Below, in pieces: positions 54,881 through 63,637 of a stretch of DNA of 64,000 bases. Every line of letters starts with the position of its first letter. The first letter of the stretch is position 1. The notes beneath the pieces are model-generated. The model was not told the DNA's origin. It saw only the letters and a program-made list of their open reading frames with translations, and did not search any database. Source of the stretch: Sandaracinaceae bacterium (GTDB lineage: Bacteria; Myxococcota_A; Polyangia; Polyangiales; Houyiibacteriaceae); the NCBI GenBank assembly GCA_020633075.1, contig JACKEI010000001.1:124001-188000 (forward strand). The letters run 5' to 3'. The position numbers and the translations under genes were made by a program.

Positions 54881-55732
54881 TCAGTCGTTGCGGCGGCCGT
54901 CGATCAAGTCGCGGCTGACACCCGACGCCAGGATGAACTCCATGGTGGGCTTGTTCAGGCTCTCCAGCAGCTCGCGGGGGGTGCCCGAGGCCTGCACCTC
55001 GCCGAAGTACATGAAGGTGATGCGGTCGGCGATGCGGAACACGCTCGCCATGTCGTGGCTGATCACGATGCTGGTCACGCCGAACTTCTCTTCGGCCTCG
55101 GCGATCAGCTCGTCCACCGTGCAGGTGGTGATCGGGTCGAGGCCGGTGGTGGGCTCGTCGTAGATCAGGATGTCCGTCTCGAGCACCAACGAGCGCGCGA
55201 CCGCGACGCGCTTCTGCATGCCGCCGCTGAGCTCGGCCGGGGACTTGCTCCAGGCGTGGCCGATGCCCAGCGACTCCAGGCGGTCCATGACGCGCTCCCG
55301 GATCTCCTTCTGGCTCATTTTGGTGTGCTCGCGCAGCGGGAAGGCCACGTTCTCGAACACGCTCATGGAGTCGAAGAGGGCCGACATCTGGAAGACCATC
55401 CCCATGGTGCGGCGCATGGCGTCCAGCTCCATGCCGTCCAGCGCGACGAAGTCCCGTTCGTTCACCAGGATCTGACCCGAGTCCGGCTTCTCGAGGCGGA
55501 TCAGCTGCCGCATCAAGACGGTCTTGCCGGAGCCCGACGGACCGATGATGACGTTGGTCTTGCCGCGCGCGATGTCGAAGCTGAGCCCCTTGAGGACGTG
55601 GTGCGGGCCGTAGCTCTTGTGCACGTCGCGCACGCGCACATGCACCGGGTCCGCCAGGATCTTGGGGTCCACCCGCCGGAGCTCGTCCGCGGAGGCCCCG
55701 GTGAAGCTGTCGAACCACTCCCGAACGCCCAT
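54881..55732 (-). CDS. mlaF: ABC-transporter ATPase MlaF-like
   Basis: A 283-residue ATPase of the MlaF/MCE-transporter type. Walker A GPSGSGKT, the Q-loop Gln in MVFQMSALF, signature LSGGMQKR and Walker B LIYDEPTTGLDP are present; H-loop in VISHDM. The N-terminal 30-residue extension is not typical. The start overlaps the permease stop by one base. It would energise lipid transport between the membranes with MlaE. Confidence 0.9.
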   Translation of the reverse strand: MGVREWFDSFTGASADELRRVDPKILADPVHVRVRDVHKSYGPHHVLKGLSFDIARGKTNVIIGPSGSGKTVLMRQLIRLEKPDSGQILVNERDFVALDGMELDAMRRTMGMVFQMSALFDSMSVFENVAFPLREHTKMSQKEIRERVMDRLESLGIGHAWSKSPAELSGGMQKRVAVARSLVLETDILIYDEPTTGLDPITTCTVDELIAEAEEKFGVTSIVISHDMASVFRIADRITFMYFGEVQASGTPRELLESLNKPTMEFILASGVSRDLIDGRRND

Positions 55733-56664
55733 CAGCCGAGCCCCTCGCCGAGCACGATGCCGGTCACCAGGTAGTCCAGCAGCAGGATGGCGATGGCGTT
55801 GTGCACCACGGAGCGGTTGGTGGCCTGACCCACGCCCGCGGCACCGCCCTTCGCGTAGAAGCCCTGACGGCAGGCGATCAGACACACGGTGACGCCGAAC
55901 ACGGCCGCCTTGGTGAGCCCGAGGTTGACGTCCTTCCAGTCCACGATCCAGCGCATGCGGTCCAAGAACACGCCGCTGTCCAGGCCGAGCAGCTTGGTGC
56001 ACACGAGCCAGGCGCCCGTCATCCCGATGACGTCGAAGAAGATGGTCAAGATGGGGACCATGAAGAGCCCCGCGACCACGCGCGGCACCACCAGGTACTG
56101 CACAGGGTTGACCGCCATGGTGATGAGCGCGTCGATCTGATTCGTCACGCGCATGGAGCCGAGCTCCGTGGTCATGGCGCTGCCGGCGCGGCTGGACACC
56201 ATCAGCGCCGTGAAGACCGGGCCGATCTCGCGCGAGAGGGCGAAGCCAACGACCGAGCCCGTCTGGCTCTCCACGCCCAGGTCGCGGAAGCCGTTGACCA
56301 ACTGCAGGCCGAGGACGGCGCCCACGAAGAAACCCGTGATGCCGACGATGAAGATCGACTGGACGCCGACGTACTCCATGCAGTGGATGAAGATGCGTCC
56401 ACGGTAGGGTGGGCGCAGGCCCCAGAAGAACACCTGCCCCAGCATCTTCGCGAGGGCTCCGAGCTCCGAGAGGGGCGCCATCAGCGCGGCGAGCAGCTTG
56501 GCGCCCGTGGTCGCGAGGAACGACGGGGGCTTGGGCTCGGCGAGCGCCGTCCCACCGACCGCACGGCTGGGATCGCGAGGCACACCCTTCTTGCGCTCAC
56601 CCTCGCTGGGTGGCGACTCGGTGGCCTCGTCGGGGACGTCGGCGTCGGCGTCGTTCGCGGACAT
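55732..56664 (-). CDS. mlaE: MlaE-family lipid ABC permease
   Basis: A 310-residue integral membrane permease of the MlaE family (DUF140). It has a charged cytoplasmic N-terminus of about 60 residues, then at least five hydrophobic segments, with the characteristic FALSREIGPVFTALMVSSRAGSAM region and ELGSMRVTNQIDAL. Together with MlaF it forms the core of an MCE-type lipid transporter. No MCE (MlaD) substrate-binding gene is in the window, so the partner must be encoded elsewhere. Confidence 0.9.
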   Translation of the reverse strand: MSANDADADVPDEATESPPSEGERKKGVPRDPSRAVGGTALAEPKPPSFLATTGAKLLAALMAPLSELGALAKMLGQVFFWGLRPPYRGRIFIHCMEYVGVQSIFIVGITGFFVGAVLGLQLVNGFRDLGVESQTGSVVGFALSREIGPVFTALMVSSRAGSAMTTELGSMRVTNQIDALITMAVNPVQYLVVPRVVAGLFMVPILTIFFDVIGMTGAWLVCTKLLGLDSGVFLDRMRWIVDWKDVNLGLTKAAVFGVTVCLIACRQGFYAKGGAAGVGQATNRSVVHNAIAILLLDYLVTGIVLGEGLG

Positions 56665-56754
56665 GGTCGGCTTGATACCACGGGAAGCGGGCCGGGTCGT
56701 AGGGAACGACGAGCCCCCCGCATCCCGCCCGCTCCTGCGGCGTGCCCACTCTGC

Positions 56755-58125
56755 TCAGTCGAAGACGGCGATGCTGACGCCGTCGGGCTCGGCCGGTCGG
56801 CGCGGCATCGCCAGGCGGCGCCCGTTGAATTCGGCGACGGTGGACTGTGCAGCGTCCGCGCCAGGAGCAAAGTCGGCTCCGGCGAGGAAGGGGAAGGTCT
56901 CGAACAGGGCCACTGGCGTCAGGTCCGTCTGGTCGTTGCCGTTGTCGTCGAAGAAGAAGAGGGCGATCGTGGTGTTGTCGCGGTTGGTGTACTCGTCGCC
57001 GCTCAGGTCCACCTCGTCCAGGGAGAGGGCGTCTCCCGGCTGCAGGCCGCGGTTGGCGATGAAGATGACGCTGGTGGGTTGGTCCTCGTCGAACGAGAGC
57101 GCGCTGACCAGCAGGCGCGCCAAGCCCGTGGTCGGGAGGGTCCGCAGGTACACTTTGGTGTTGGTCCGCACGAAGGGCTCGCGGAAGTAGTGGATGCTGC
57201 GCCCCTCCACCGGAGTGACGTGAAACTCGTAGCGGGTCTCGGGTTGGACCTGCAGCGGACCCCAGTAGCCGCGCTCGTTGGCCACGAAGCTCGCCAGCGG
57301 GCGTGCGCGCCGCCGCTGCCCACTGTCGGGCTCCACCTCGTAGACGTCTACGGTGGCTCCCGCGGCTGGCGTGTTCTCACCGAGGGTCGCGGCGCGCCCT
57401 GCGACGACGATGGGCTCCTCCTGCGGTACGACGCCCGTCACCTCCGCTTCGCTGCCGGTGAGGAACATCCAGATGGCGGCGAAGGAGTCGTCCGTGGTGG
57501 CCACCTCGTAGTGGTCGGCGTCCACCAAGTCCACGTTCGTCGCGCCGGGGATGCCGCTGTTGCCCATCACCACTCGGTCGTTGGCGGAGTAGAGGTTCAG
57601 CGTGGGCACGTTCGCGGTGGGGCCTGCCGGGCCGTCCTCGGCGCCGCTCGCGAGGTGCACGTAGCGCCTGACCTTCGCGGCTCGCGTCGCGTCGCTCAGG
57701 TACGTGTAGCCAACCCCGCCACCGGCCGAGTGGCCCAGCAGGTCGACCTGCGTCGCGCCCGTGACGCTCAGCACCTCGTCGACGAAGGCGTCCAACAGCT
57801 CGGGACCGCCGCCACTCCCGAGCGAGTTCCAGTCGTACACGAACAGCCGGTCCTGGCAGTAGCCGTTCGCGGTGAAGCGCATGATGTGCGTGGCGTACGT
57901 GTCCCCGGACGCCAGGAAGCCGTGGACCATGACCACCGGGACATGGTCGTTGTCGCAGCCCTCCGCCCACGGTGGGAGCAGCGTGGTCTCACGCTCCTGC
58001 CAGCCCGGGTCCGTGTCGGCGCCACCTCCACAGCCGGAGAGTCCGATGAGCGACGCCAGCAGCGGCGCGACGAAGAGCAGCCGGCGCGTGGTCAGCTGGG
58101 GGGGCAGGGCGAGTTGGGTGGACAT
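56755..58125 (-). CDS. Lipase-like alpha/beta-hydrolase lipoprotein
   Basis: A 456-residue exported protein with a lipobox signal (IGLSGCGG). The alpha/beta-hydrolase core has VMVHGF, the nucleophile elbow GHSAGGG, an Asp in ANDRVV and a His in DADHYEV, as in Streptomyces-type triacylglycerol lipases. The C-terminal 200 residues are beta-rich with a carboxypeptidase-regulatory-like fold and an HFREPFVRTN region. It probably hydrolyses lipids at the cell surface. Start ATG 58125 has GGAG upstream. The gene is divergent from alr. Confidence 0.78.
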   Translation of the reverse strand: MSTQLALPPQLTTRRLLFVAPLLASLIGLSGCGGGADTDPGWQERETTLLPPWAEGCDNDHVPVVMVHGFLASGDTYATHIMRFTANGYCQDRLFVYDWNSLGSGGGPELLDAFVDEVLSVTGATQVDLLGHSAGGGVGYTYLSDATRAAKVRRYVHLASGAEDGPAGPTANVPTLNLYSANDRVVMGNSGIPGATNVDLVDADHYEVATTDDSFAAIWMFLTGSEAEVTGVVPQEEPIVVAGRAATLGENTPAAGATVDVYEVEPDSGQRRRARPLASFVANERGYWGPLQVQPETRYEFHVTPVEGRSIHYFREPFVRTNTKVYLRTLPTTGLARLLVSALSFDEDQPTSVIFIANRGLQPGDALSLDEVDLSGDEYTNRDNTTIALFFFDDNGNDQTDLTPVALFETFPFLAGADFAPGADAAQSTVAEFNGRRLAMPRRPAEPDGVSIAVFD

Positions 58126-58279
58126 GTCGGGAGCTCCGTTGGGGGAACACTACGGTCATGGCTCGGCGCTACCCCGTCAAGGGCAAGGCGCGCATCTCCG
58201 CCCCGTGACGCGTCGGGTCTGAGGAGCGCGTCTCGGCCGGCGCGTTGCGGGGGACAGGGCGGCGGGGTAGCCCTCGGGC

Positions 58280-59449
58280 GTGCGCTCCCCTCGCGACACC
58301 TTGATCCTCAAGCCCCGGCTGCAGGCCGCCGAGGACACCTTGCGTCCGACGCGCGCCGAGATCGACCTCGACGCGGTGGTGCACAACCTGGGCGTGGCGC
58401 GCGAGCGCGTCGGGAGCAGCCGGGTATTGGCGGTAGTCAAGGCCGACGGCTACGGGCACGGCGTGGTGCCGGTAGCGCGGCGCCTGCAGGAGGTCGGGGC
58501 GTACGGCTTCGGCGTGGCGCTGGCGGAGGAGGCCCTAGAGCTCCGGGCGGCGGGCATCCACACGGAGATCGTCGTGCTGAACGGCGTGCACGGTGGCGCT
58601 CACGAGGAGGTGGTCGCCGCGTCGCTGACGCCCGTGGTCTACGAGCTGCCCGAGGTGCGGGCGTTCGCGCAGGTGGCGGCGAAGCGCGGTCAGCCGGTGG
58701 GTGTGCACTTGAAGGTCGACACCGGCATGAGTCGTCTGGGCGTTCCGCACGACGTCCTCTCCACGTTTCTCGACTCCCTCGAGGGCATGGGGAGCCCCGG
58801 CGCGGTGCGCATCGACGGGTGCATGACGCACCTGAGCTCGGCCGACAGCGACCCCGCGGTCACGCGTGAGCAGCTGCGCCGCTTCGACGACGCCGTGAGC
58901 TTGGTGCGGGCGCGGGGCCACCGGCCCGCGGTGCTGCACGCGGCCAACACGGCCGGCGCCTTCTTGCACCCCGACTCGCGCTACGACCTCGTGCGCCTGG
59001 GCAGCGCCCTCTTTGGGTACGGGCCACCGGGCACGGAGCGCGCGGGCCTGCGCCCCGCCATGCGGCTGCGCACCGAGATCATCTCGCTACGACGCGTTCC
59101 GGCGGGCACGCGCGTGGGCTACGACGGGACCTTCACGGCGCCCGAGGAGAGGCTCATCGCGACGGTGCCCGTGGGCTACGGCGACGGCCTGATCCGCGCC
59201 ACCAGCAACCGCGCGGAGGTCTTGGTGCATGGGCGCCGCTGCCCCATCGTGGGCAACGTCTCGATGGACCTCACCGGGGTGGACGTGACCGCCATCGCGC
59301 ACGTGCAGCTGGGTGACGAGGTCGTCTTGCTCGGGAGGCAGGGTGGTGACGCCATCGACGCCCACGAGCTGGCGCGCTCGGCAGGCACCATCCACTACGA
59401 GGTGCTCACCAACGTCTCCCGTCGCGTGCCGCGCTTCTACGCGGGATAG
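58280..59449 (+). CDS. alr: Alanine racemase
   Basis: A 389-residue PLP-dependent racemase that supplies D-alanine for peptidoglycan. The PLP Lys54 is in VVKADGYGHG and the catalytic Tyr in RVGYDGTF; the C-terminal beta domain with PIVGNVSMDL is complete. Start is GTG 58280 (a near -10, TAGCCC, lies 6 nt upstream). An N-terminal extension of about 20 residues precedes the fold. It is convergent with the lipoprotein gene at 59474. Confidence 0.95.
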   Translation: MRSPRDTLILKPRLQAAEDTLRPTRAEIDLDAVVHNLGVARERVGSSRVLAVVKADGYGHGVVPVARRLQEVGAYGFGVALAEEALELRAAGIHTEIVVLNGVHGGAHEEVVAASLTPVVYELPEVRAFAQVAAKRGQPVGVHLKVDTGMSRLGVPHDVLSTFLDSLEGMGSPGAVRIDGCMTHLSSADSDPAVTREQLRRFDDAVSLVRARGHRPAVLHAANTAGAFLHPDSRYDLVRLGSALFGYGPPGTERAGLRPAMRLRTEIISLRRVPAGTRVGYDGTFTAPEERLIATVPVGYGDGLIRATSNRAEVLVHGRRCPIVGNVSMDLTGVDVTAIAHVQLGDEVVLLGRQGGDAIDAHELARSAGTIHYEVLTNVSRRVPRFYAG

Positions 59450-59473
59450 CGGCGACTAGCCGGAGGGCGGCGA

Positions 59474-60526
59474 CTAGAACGACGGGTCCAGCGACAGGTC
59501 GTCCCGATGGTCCGTCTGAGCTTGCTCCGGCTCCTCGGCGGGCTCGGAGAAGGCCGCGCCGGCCTGCACGCCCAGGAGGACGATCGAGATGATGCGCTCC
59601 ACGGTCTCGTGGTCGAAGGACACGTCCACGTTGACCGTCGGGCCATCCGCCTGGACGTGGACGGCGTTGATGACGGCGAGCATGCCCAGCTCCTCCAGCT
59701 GAGGCTCGTTGGCTGCCTCCGCCAGCTTGCCCATGAGCTGCTCAGCCACCTCCATGGCCATGGCGTCGTCGGAGAACAGCCCGAAGCCGTGGGCGTTCAG
59801 TGCGCTCCCGATGTCGACCCACGCCCCCACGGACACGGCCGCGCCGCGCGCGCTGAACTCCTCGGAGAACTCTCCACGAAAGCGCTCCGAGGTCTCTGCG
59901 GCGTAGGTGAGCGTGTGCTGGCCCAGCTGCGCCCGACGGGCCGCGTCGAGCAGCACGGGGCGCGTGGGCCCCGTCGCCGGAGAGAGCCCGTCCATGCGGT
60001 CGAGCGCGGCCAAGACCAGCGCCTCGCCGCCGAACGCGAGCGTGTGTGTCCCCGACAGCGAGAGCGACATCCCGTCGTCGCTACGCAGCGTGTGACCGCG
60101 ATGCTCGCCGGCCGTGTGCGTCCGCCCGAACGTGTCCAGGTCGGCCTCCGTGAACCGTCCCCGGGCGATGGCCAGCAGCGGCTCCCCGTGCCCCTCGACC
60201 TCCCGGTAGCGAAAGCCAATCGCCACCTCGTCCACACGGTCGAGCAGCTCGCGCAGCTGCCGGCCGCGCTCGTCCAAGAGGGGCTCGAAGACCGCGTCCA
60301 GACGCGGCACGAAGGGTGCGGCGAGCAGCGCGCGGACGTCCACCATGACGACGCCTTCCGAGTCGGCTGGCAGCAGGCTCAGCAGGTCCTGCGTCCCGGC
60401 GTGCGACGGGTCGCGTGGACCCTGCGTGTGGCCGCAACCGACGAGAACGCAGGAGATCACACCAAGGCACATCACGGCCAAGAGCGCGCGGGAGCGCTCT
60501 TGGCGCGAGGTGAGGACGTGTTCCAT
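59474..60526 (-). CDS. Lipoprotein of unknown function
   Basis: A 350-residue lipoprotein with a long basic N-terminus and signal SCVLVGCG. The mature part has mixed alpha/beta character with repeated small strands (EGVVMVDVRALL, HTLAFGGEALVLAALDRM), and an acidic Gln/Glu-rich C-terminal tail. No motif recognised. ATG 60526 has TAGCCT exactly 6 nt upstream. Confidence 0.65.
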   Translation of the reverse strand: MEHVLTSRQERSRALLAVMCLGVISCVLVGCGHTQGPRDPSHAGTQDLLSLLPADSEGVVMVDVRALLAAPFVPRLDAVFEPLLDERGRQLRELLDRVDEVAIGFRYREVEGHGEPLLAIARGRFTEADLDTFGRTHTAGEHRGHTLRSDDGMSLSLSGTHTLAFGGEALVLAALDRMDGLSPATGPTRPVLLDAARRAQLGQHTLTYAAETSERFRGEFSEEFSARGAAVSVGAWVDIGSALNAHGFGLFSDDAMAMEVAEQLMGKLAEAANEPQLEELGMLAVINAVHVQADGPTVNVDVSFDHETVERIISIVLLGVQAGAAFSEPAEEPEQAQTDHRDDLSLDPSF

Positions 60527-60532
60527 GCGCCA

Positions 60533-60538
60533 AGGCTA
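60533..60538 (-). promoter_or_regulatory. Putative -10 hexamer (leaderless) for the lipoprotein gene
   Basis: TAGCCT, 6 nt, ATG 60526 on the minus strand. Confidence 0.4.
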
Positions 60539-60654
60539 CCAGCAGTGGCCGGAGACGCGAAGCCTGCCGCGCCCGCCGCTCTCGCGCACTCGTGCTGCAC
60601 CCAGGGCTTCCTCCGCCGCCACGGCGTGCGTCGTGACGGCTAGCGGAACGCGCT

Positions 60655-62058
60655 CTACGCGTGGGCCTCTGCGGACGACTCGTTGCTGGCACCCTTCTGC
60701 GCCGCGCGCGCGCGGCCGCCTCGCTCTTGGTAGCCGAGCAGCGGGCGGAAGTGCACGAAGGAGTCCACCGGGTGGTGCGTGGGCAGACCCTGGATGAGGA
60801 ACGGGCGCGTGGCGTCCGGCTCGATGTGGAAGCGGCGCACCAGCGTGGTGATCTGGATGCGCAGCTGCATCTGCGCGAAGTTGCGCCCGAGACACAGGCG
60901 CGGCCCTCCGCCGAAGCCCACCATGTACTTGCCCTTGGCCTGGTCGTCCCCGCGCGCGGGGTCCCAGCGGCCCGGGTCGAAGGCGTGCGGGTGCGGAAAG
61001 GCCTCGGGGCAACGCTGGCTCATCCACGGGCTCCAGAACACCGGCGTGCCCGCGGGCACGGTGTGGCCACCGAACTCGAAGTCGTTCACGGCGGTCCGTG
61101 GGAACATGGTCAGGCTGGGCCCGAAGCGCTCCACCTCGCGCAGGAACCAGCTCACGGTGTGGAGCTTGGCGCTGCCCTTCAGCTCGTAGGGCTGGTCACC
61201 CAGCACGTCCCACACGTTCTCGCGGATGCGGTCCTGCCACTCGGGGTGGTGCGCCAAGAGGTGCAGCACCCACGAGCCCGCGCTGGCGGTGGTGTCGTAG
61301 CCCGCCCAGAAGAGCAGCAGCGTGTGGTGGATGACGTCGTCGATGCTCAGGTAGTTGCCCTGCGCGTCCTTGTCCTGCGCCAGGCGCCCGAGGAAGCCCT
61401 TGGGCTCCGGGTCGCGGCGCGCGCGCTCGATGTGCGGGCGCAGCATGTCCACCAGGATGTCGCGGGACTTCAAGCCCTGGTCGAGTACCCCGCCGGGGTA
61501 GCGCAGCTTGGTGTGCGCCATGGCGCCGATGATCATCGCCTCGAAGTGGGGGCGCATCTCGTCGAGCTCGCTCCCGTCCTTGAGACCGGTGAGCGCCATG
61601 GCCGAGGCCTCGAAGGTGGCGCGCTGGGCGATGTCGTAGACGTCACCGTGCGGCTTGCGCTCGAGCTTGTCGGCGGTGGACTCCCAGATGCCTTGGACCT
61701 GGTCGATGACCTCCGTCAGGCCCAGGCGGTTCACCGCAGGCTCGAGCAGCGTGCGCGCGCGCAGGTGCTCGTCACCGTCCATCACCAGCACGTTCTGCTT
61801 GAACAGGCGCCCGAAGGCGAGCTGCCCGTAGCCGCCGGCGTAGGAGAAGTTGTCACGCTCCGTGACCATGATGGCGCGGTTCGCCTCGGCACCCATCATC
61901 CACACCACCGGGTAGACCAGGCTCGACCGAAAGATGGGTCCGTACTTCAGGTAGCGCTCTTCGAAGAACGCGAAGGGGTTCTGCACCATCGCGCGGAGCT
62001 CGAGGGGCGACGAGGTGCCGGGAATGGCGCGGAAGCGAGGGTCGATGGCGTAGCGCAT
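60655..62058 (-). CDS. Cytochrome P450
   Basis: A 467-residue P450 without a membrane anchor. The I-helix oxygen-activation motif is AGYDTT (252-257), the ExxR pair is Glu308/Arg311, and the heme loop FGGGPRLCLG holds Cys389. It resembles the CYP26/CYP120/CYP51 clan of soluble and microsomal-type P450s more than classical CYP101-type enzymes. The C-terminal 30 residues are rich in Arg/Ala. It hydroxylates a lipophilic substrate, perhaps a sterol or terpenoid (inference). No ferredoxin or reductase is adjacent. It lies 49 bp after its TetR gene. Confidence 0.9.
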   Translation of the reverse strand: MRYAIDPRFRAIPGTSSPLELRAMVQNPFAFFEERYLKYGPIFRSSLVYPVVWMMGAEANRAIMVTERDNFSYAGGYGQLAFGRLFKQNVLVMDGDEHLRARTLLEPAVNRLGLTEVIDQVQGIWESTADKLERKPHGDVYDIAQRATFEASAMALTGLKDGSELDEMRPHFEAMIIGAMAHTKLRYPGGVLDQGLKSRDILVDMLRPHIERARRDPEPKGFLGRLAQDKDAQGNYLSIDDVIHHTLLLFWAGYDTTASAGSWVLHLLAHHPEWQDRIRENVWDVLGDQPYELKGSAKLHTVSWFLREVERFGPSLTMFPRTAVNDFEFGGHTVPAGTPVFWSPWMSQRCPEAFPHPHAFDPGRWDPARGDDQAKGKYMVGFGGGPRLCLGRNFAQMQLRIQITTLVRRFHIEPDATRPFLIQGLPTHHPVDSFVHFRPLLGYQERGGRARAAQKGASNESSAEAHA

Positions 62059-62107
62059 GAGGGATGCTCTCGGGGAAGCTCGGGGCGAGGAGGGGGCGGG
62101 AGAGGGA

Positions 62108-62725
62108 TCAGGCGGTGAGGCCGCGAGTGACGATGCGGGCCAGCCGGTCCAGGAAGTCGTGGTCTGCGAGGTCGAAGCCCGTGACCAGAGCGCGGAGGAT
62201 CAGCGGGCCGATCAAGGGCTCCGCCAGATCGATGGCGGTCGTGTCGCGGGGGAGCTCACCGCGCGCGATGGCGCGCTCCACCACCGTGTCGAACGGGCCG
62301 CTGCGCGTGAGCCAGAAGTCGTCGGCCCAGGCCCGCAGCTCGTCGTCGTGGGGCGCGTCCGAGACGACCATGCGCACGATGGCCTGCGACACGGGCTGCG
62401 CGAGGTAGCGACCGAACTGATGCGCCAGCGCGTGCACGTCGCTGCCGAAGGAGCCAGTATCCGGAGCCTTCACGGACGTGTCGTCGTAGTCCGTGCAGGC
62501 CTCGCGGATGAGGACCTCGATGCTGCCCCAGCGACGGTAGAGCGTGGTCTTGTGCACCGCTGCCTCGTGCGCGACGGCGTCCATGGTGAGGCCCACGCGA
62601 CCCTCGCGCGCGAGGATGGACAGCGCAGCGTCGAACACCTGACGTTGCACACGCGCGCTGCGACCGTTGGGGCGGCGGGCGACCTCCGAGGCGTTCGTGG
62701 ACGCGCGTGGACCGGGGGGAGTCAT
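62108..62725 (-). CDS. TetR/AcrR-family regulator of the P450 gene
   Basis: A 205-residue TetR with HTH at about 27-75 (ALSILAREGRVGLTMDAVAHEAAVHKTTLYRRW) and a helical ligand domain with many His/Asp. It is transcribed in the same direction as the P450 and ends 49 bp before it, so autoregulation would control both genes. A 9-bp perfect inverted repeat lies 33-53 bp upstream of its ATG, over the -35 region. Confidence 0.85.
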   Translation of the reverse strand: MTPPGPRASTNASEVARRPNGRSARVQRQVFDAALSILAREGRVGLTMDAVAHEAAVHKTTLYRRWGSIEVLIREACTDYDDTSVKAPDTGSFGSDVHALAHQFGRYLAQPVSQAIVRMVVSDAPHDDELRAWADDFWLTRSGPFDTVVERAIARGELPRDTTAIDLAEPLIGPLILRALVTGFDLADHDFLDRLARIVTRGLTA

Positions 62726-62757
62726 GCGAGGACGTGTTCTAGTCCGCGCTCCCCACT

Positions 62758-62778
62758 AACGCAACTCATAGTTGCGTT
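62758..62778 (-). promoter_or_regulatory. Perfect inverted-repeat operator upstream of the TetR-P450 pair
   Basis: AACGCAACT, 3 nt, then its exact complement. On the minus strand the right arm contains TTGCGT, which is 17 bp before TAGAAC; binding would occlude this promoter. Confidence 0.7.
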
Positions 62779-62886
62779 TTGATCGGATAGTGCCAGGTCA
62801 CCACGGCAAAGCGCGCTGCGTGGCGCCCCGCGCACGTACCTGGGCCATGCTTCCGTACGCTGGCCGTCCACGCGGCCGGCGGGCTG

Positions 62887-63447
62887 CTAGACGCCCCCGT
62901 CGCGCACGAGCGCGAGCTCCGCCGGGATCTCGTCGTCTTGCGAACCGTCGGCTTGGCCGGCAGCGGCGAGCGCGGAGTCCAGGAGCTTGCGCAGCGTATA
63001 CATCTGCTCGGCGCCCAGCCCCTGGCCGATGAAGGCGGCGCCGTACTCGAAGCCAATCAGCGCTGCCGCGGCTGGAAAGCCCAGCAGCGCGTACGGCACA
63101 TGGTTCATCGTCCACTGCACGTAGCCGTAGACCAGGCAGAGCAGGGCGATCATGGTCAGCACACCGTAGCCCGCCATGAAGCCGGTCCACACGTTGGGGT
63201 GCGGCGCAAAGCGGCCGAGCAGGGTCCGCTCACCTCGCTCGTTCGTCCCGAAGTGCACGTGCAGACACGGGGAGTAGAAGCGGCGCCGCTCGCGCGTGAG
63301 CCACAACACGGCGGTCCGGCGAAAGACCACACCCCCAATGCCCTCGCGGTCGCTGGACATCACGGTGCTCAGCGCGGCAAGGACCTCGTCGGAAGTCGGC
63401 GAGAGCGCGAGCTCGAACGTGGGGCGCATGCGCGGTGGTCTGGACAT
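62887..63447 (-). CDS. Membrane protein of unknown function
   Basis: A 186-residue protein starting at ATG 63447 with TATGCT 12 nt upstream. The N-terminal 95 residues are soluble and beta-rich (RRTAVLWLTRERRRF, SPCLHVHFGTN); two membrane helices follow (about 105-130 and 137-155), then a short charged tail. No family recognised. It is divergent from the antiporter gene and upstream of TetR. Confidence 0.65.
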   Translation of the reverse strand: MSRPPRMRPTFELALSPTSDEVLAALSTVMSSDREGIGGVVFRRTAVLWLTRERRRFYSPCLHVHFGTNERGERTLLGRFAPHPNVWTGFMAGYGVLTMIALLCLVYGYVQWTMNHVPYALLGFPAAAALIGFEYGAAFIGQGLGAEQMYTLRKLLDSALAAAGQADGSQDDEIPAELALVRDGGV

Positions 63448-63637
63448 GGTTCCATTCCGAGCATAACCGAAGTGTCCACGTGTTCGCTGCACGGTCGTGG
63501 CACTCGACACCTGCGTCGCGTCCGTGCGGAATGACGCGCCGGGCGGCGGGTCCTGCACCTGCGCCGCTTGTGGCCGTACGCCGAAATGGGTTAGCTACCG
63601 GTGTGGGCTCGCCTGCTAGCCGCGTGTGGTGGTCGCC

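Noticed and set aside
62732..62745. Possible second KstR-type site near the P450 regulator (GTTCTA half)
   Set aside because: Only one half matches; two of the fixed positions of TNNAACNNGTTNNA are wrong, and a perfect different inverted repeat lies nearby.
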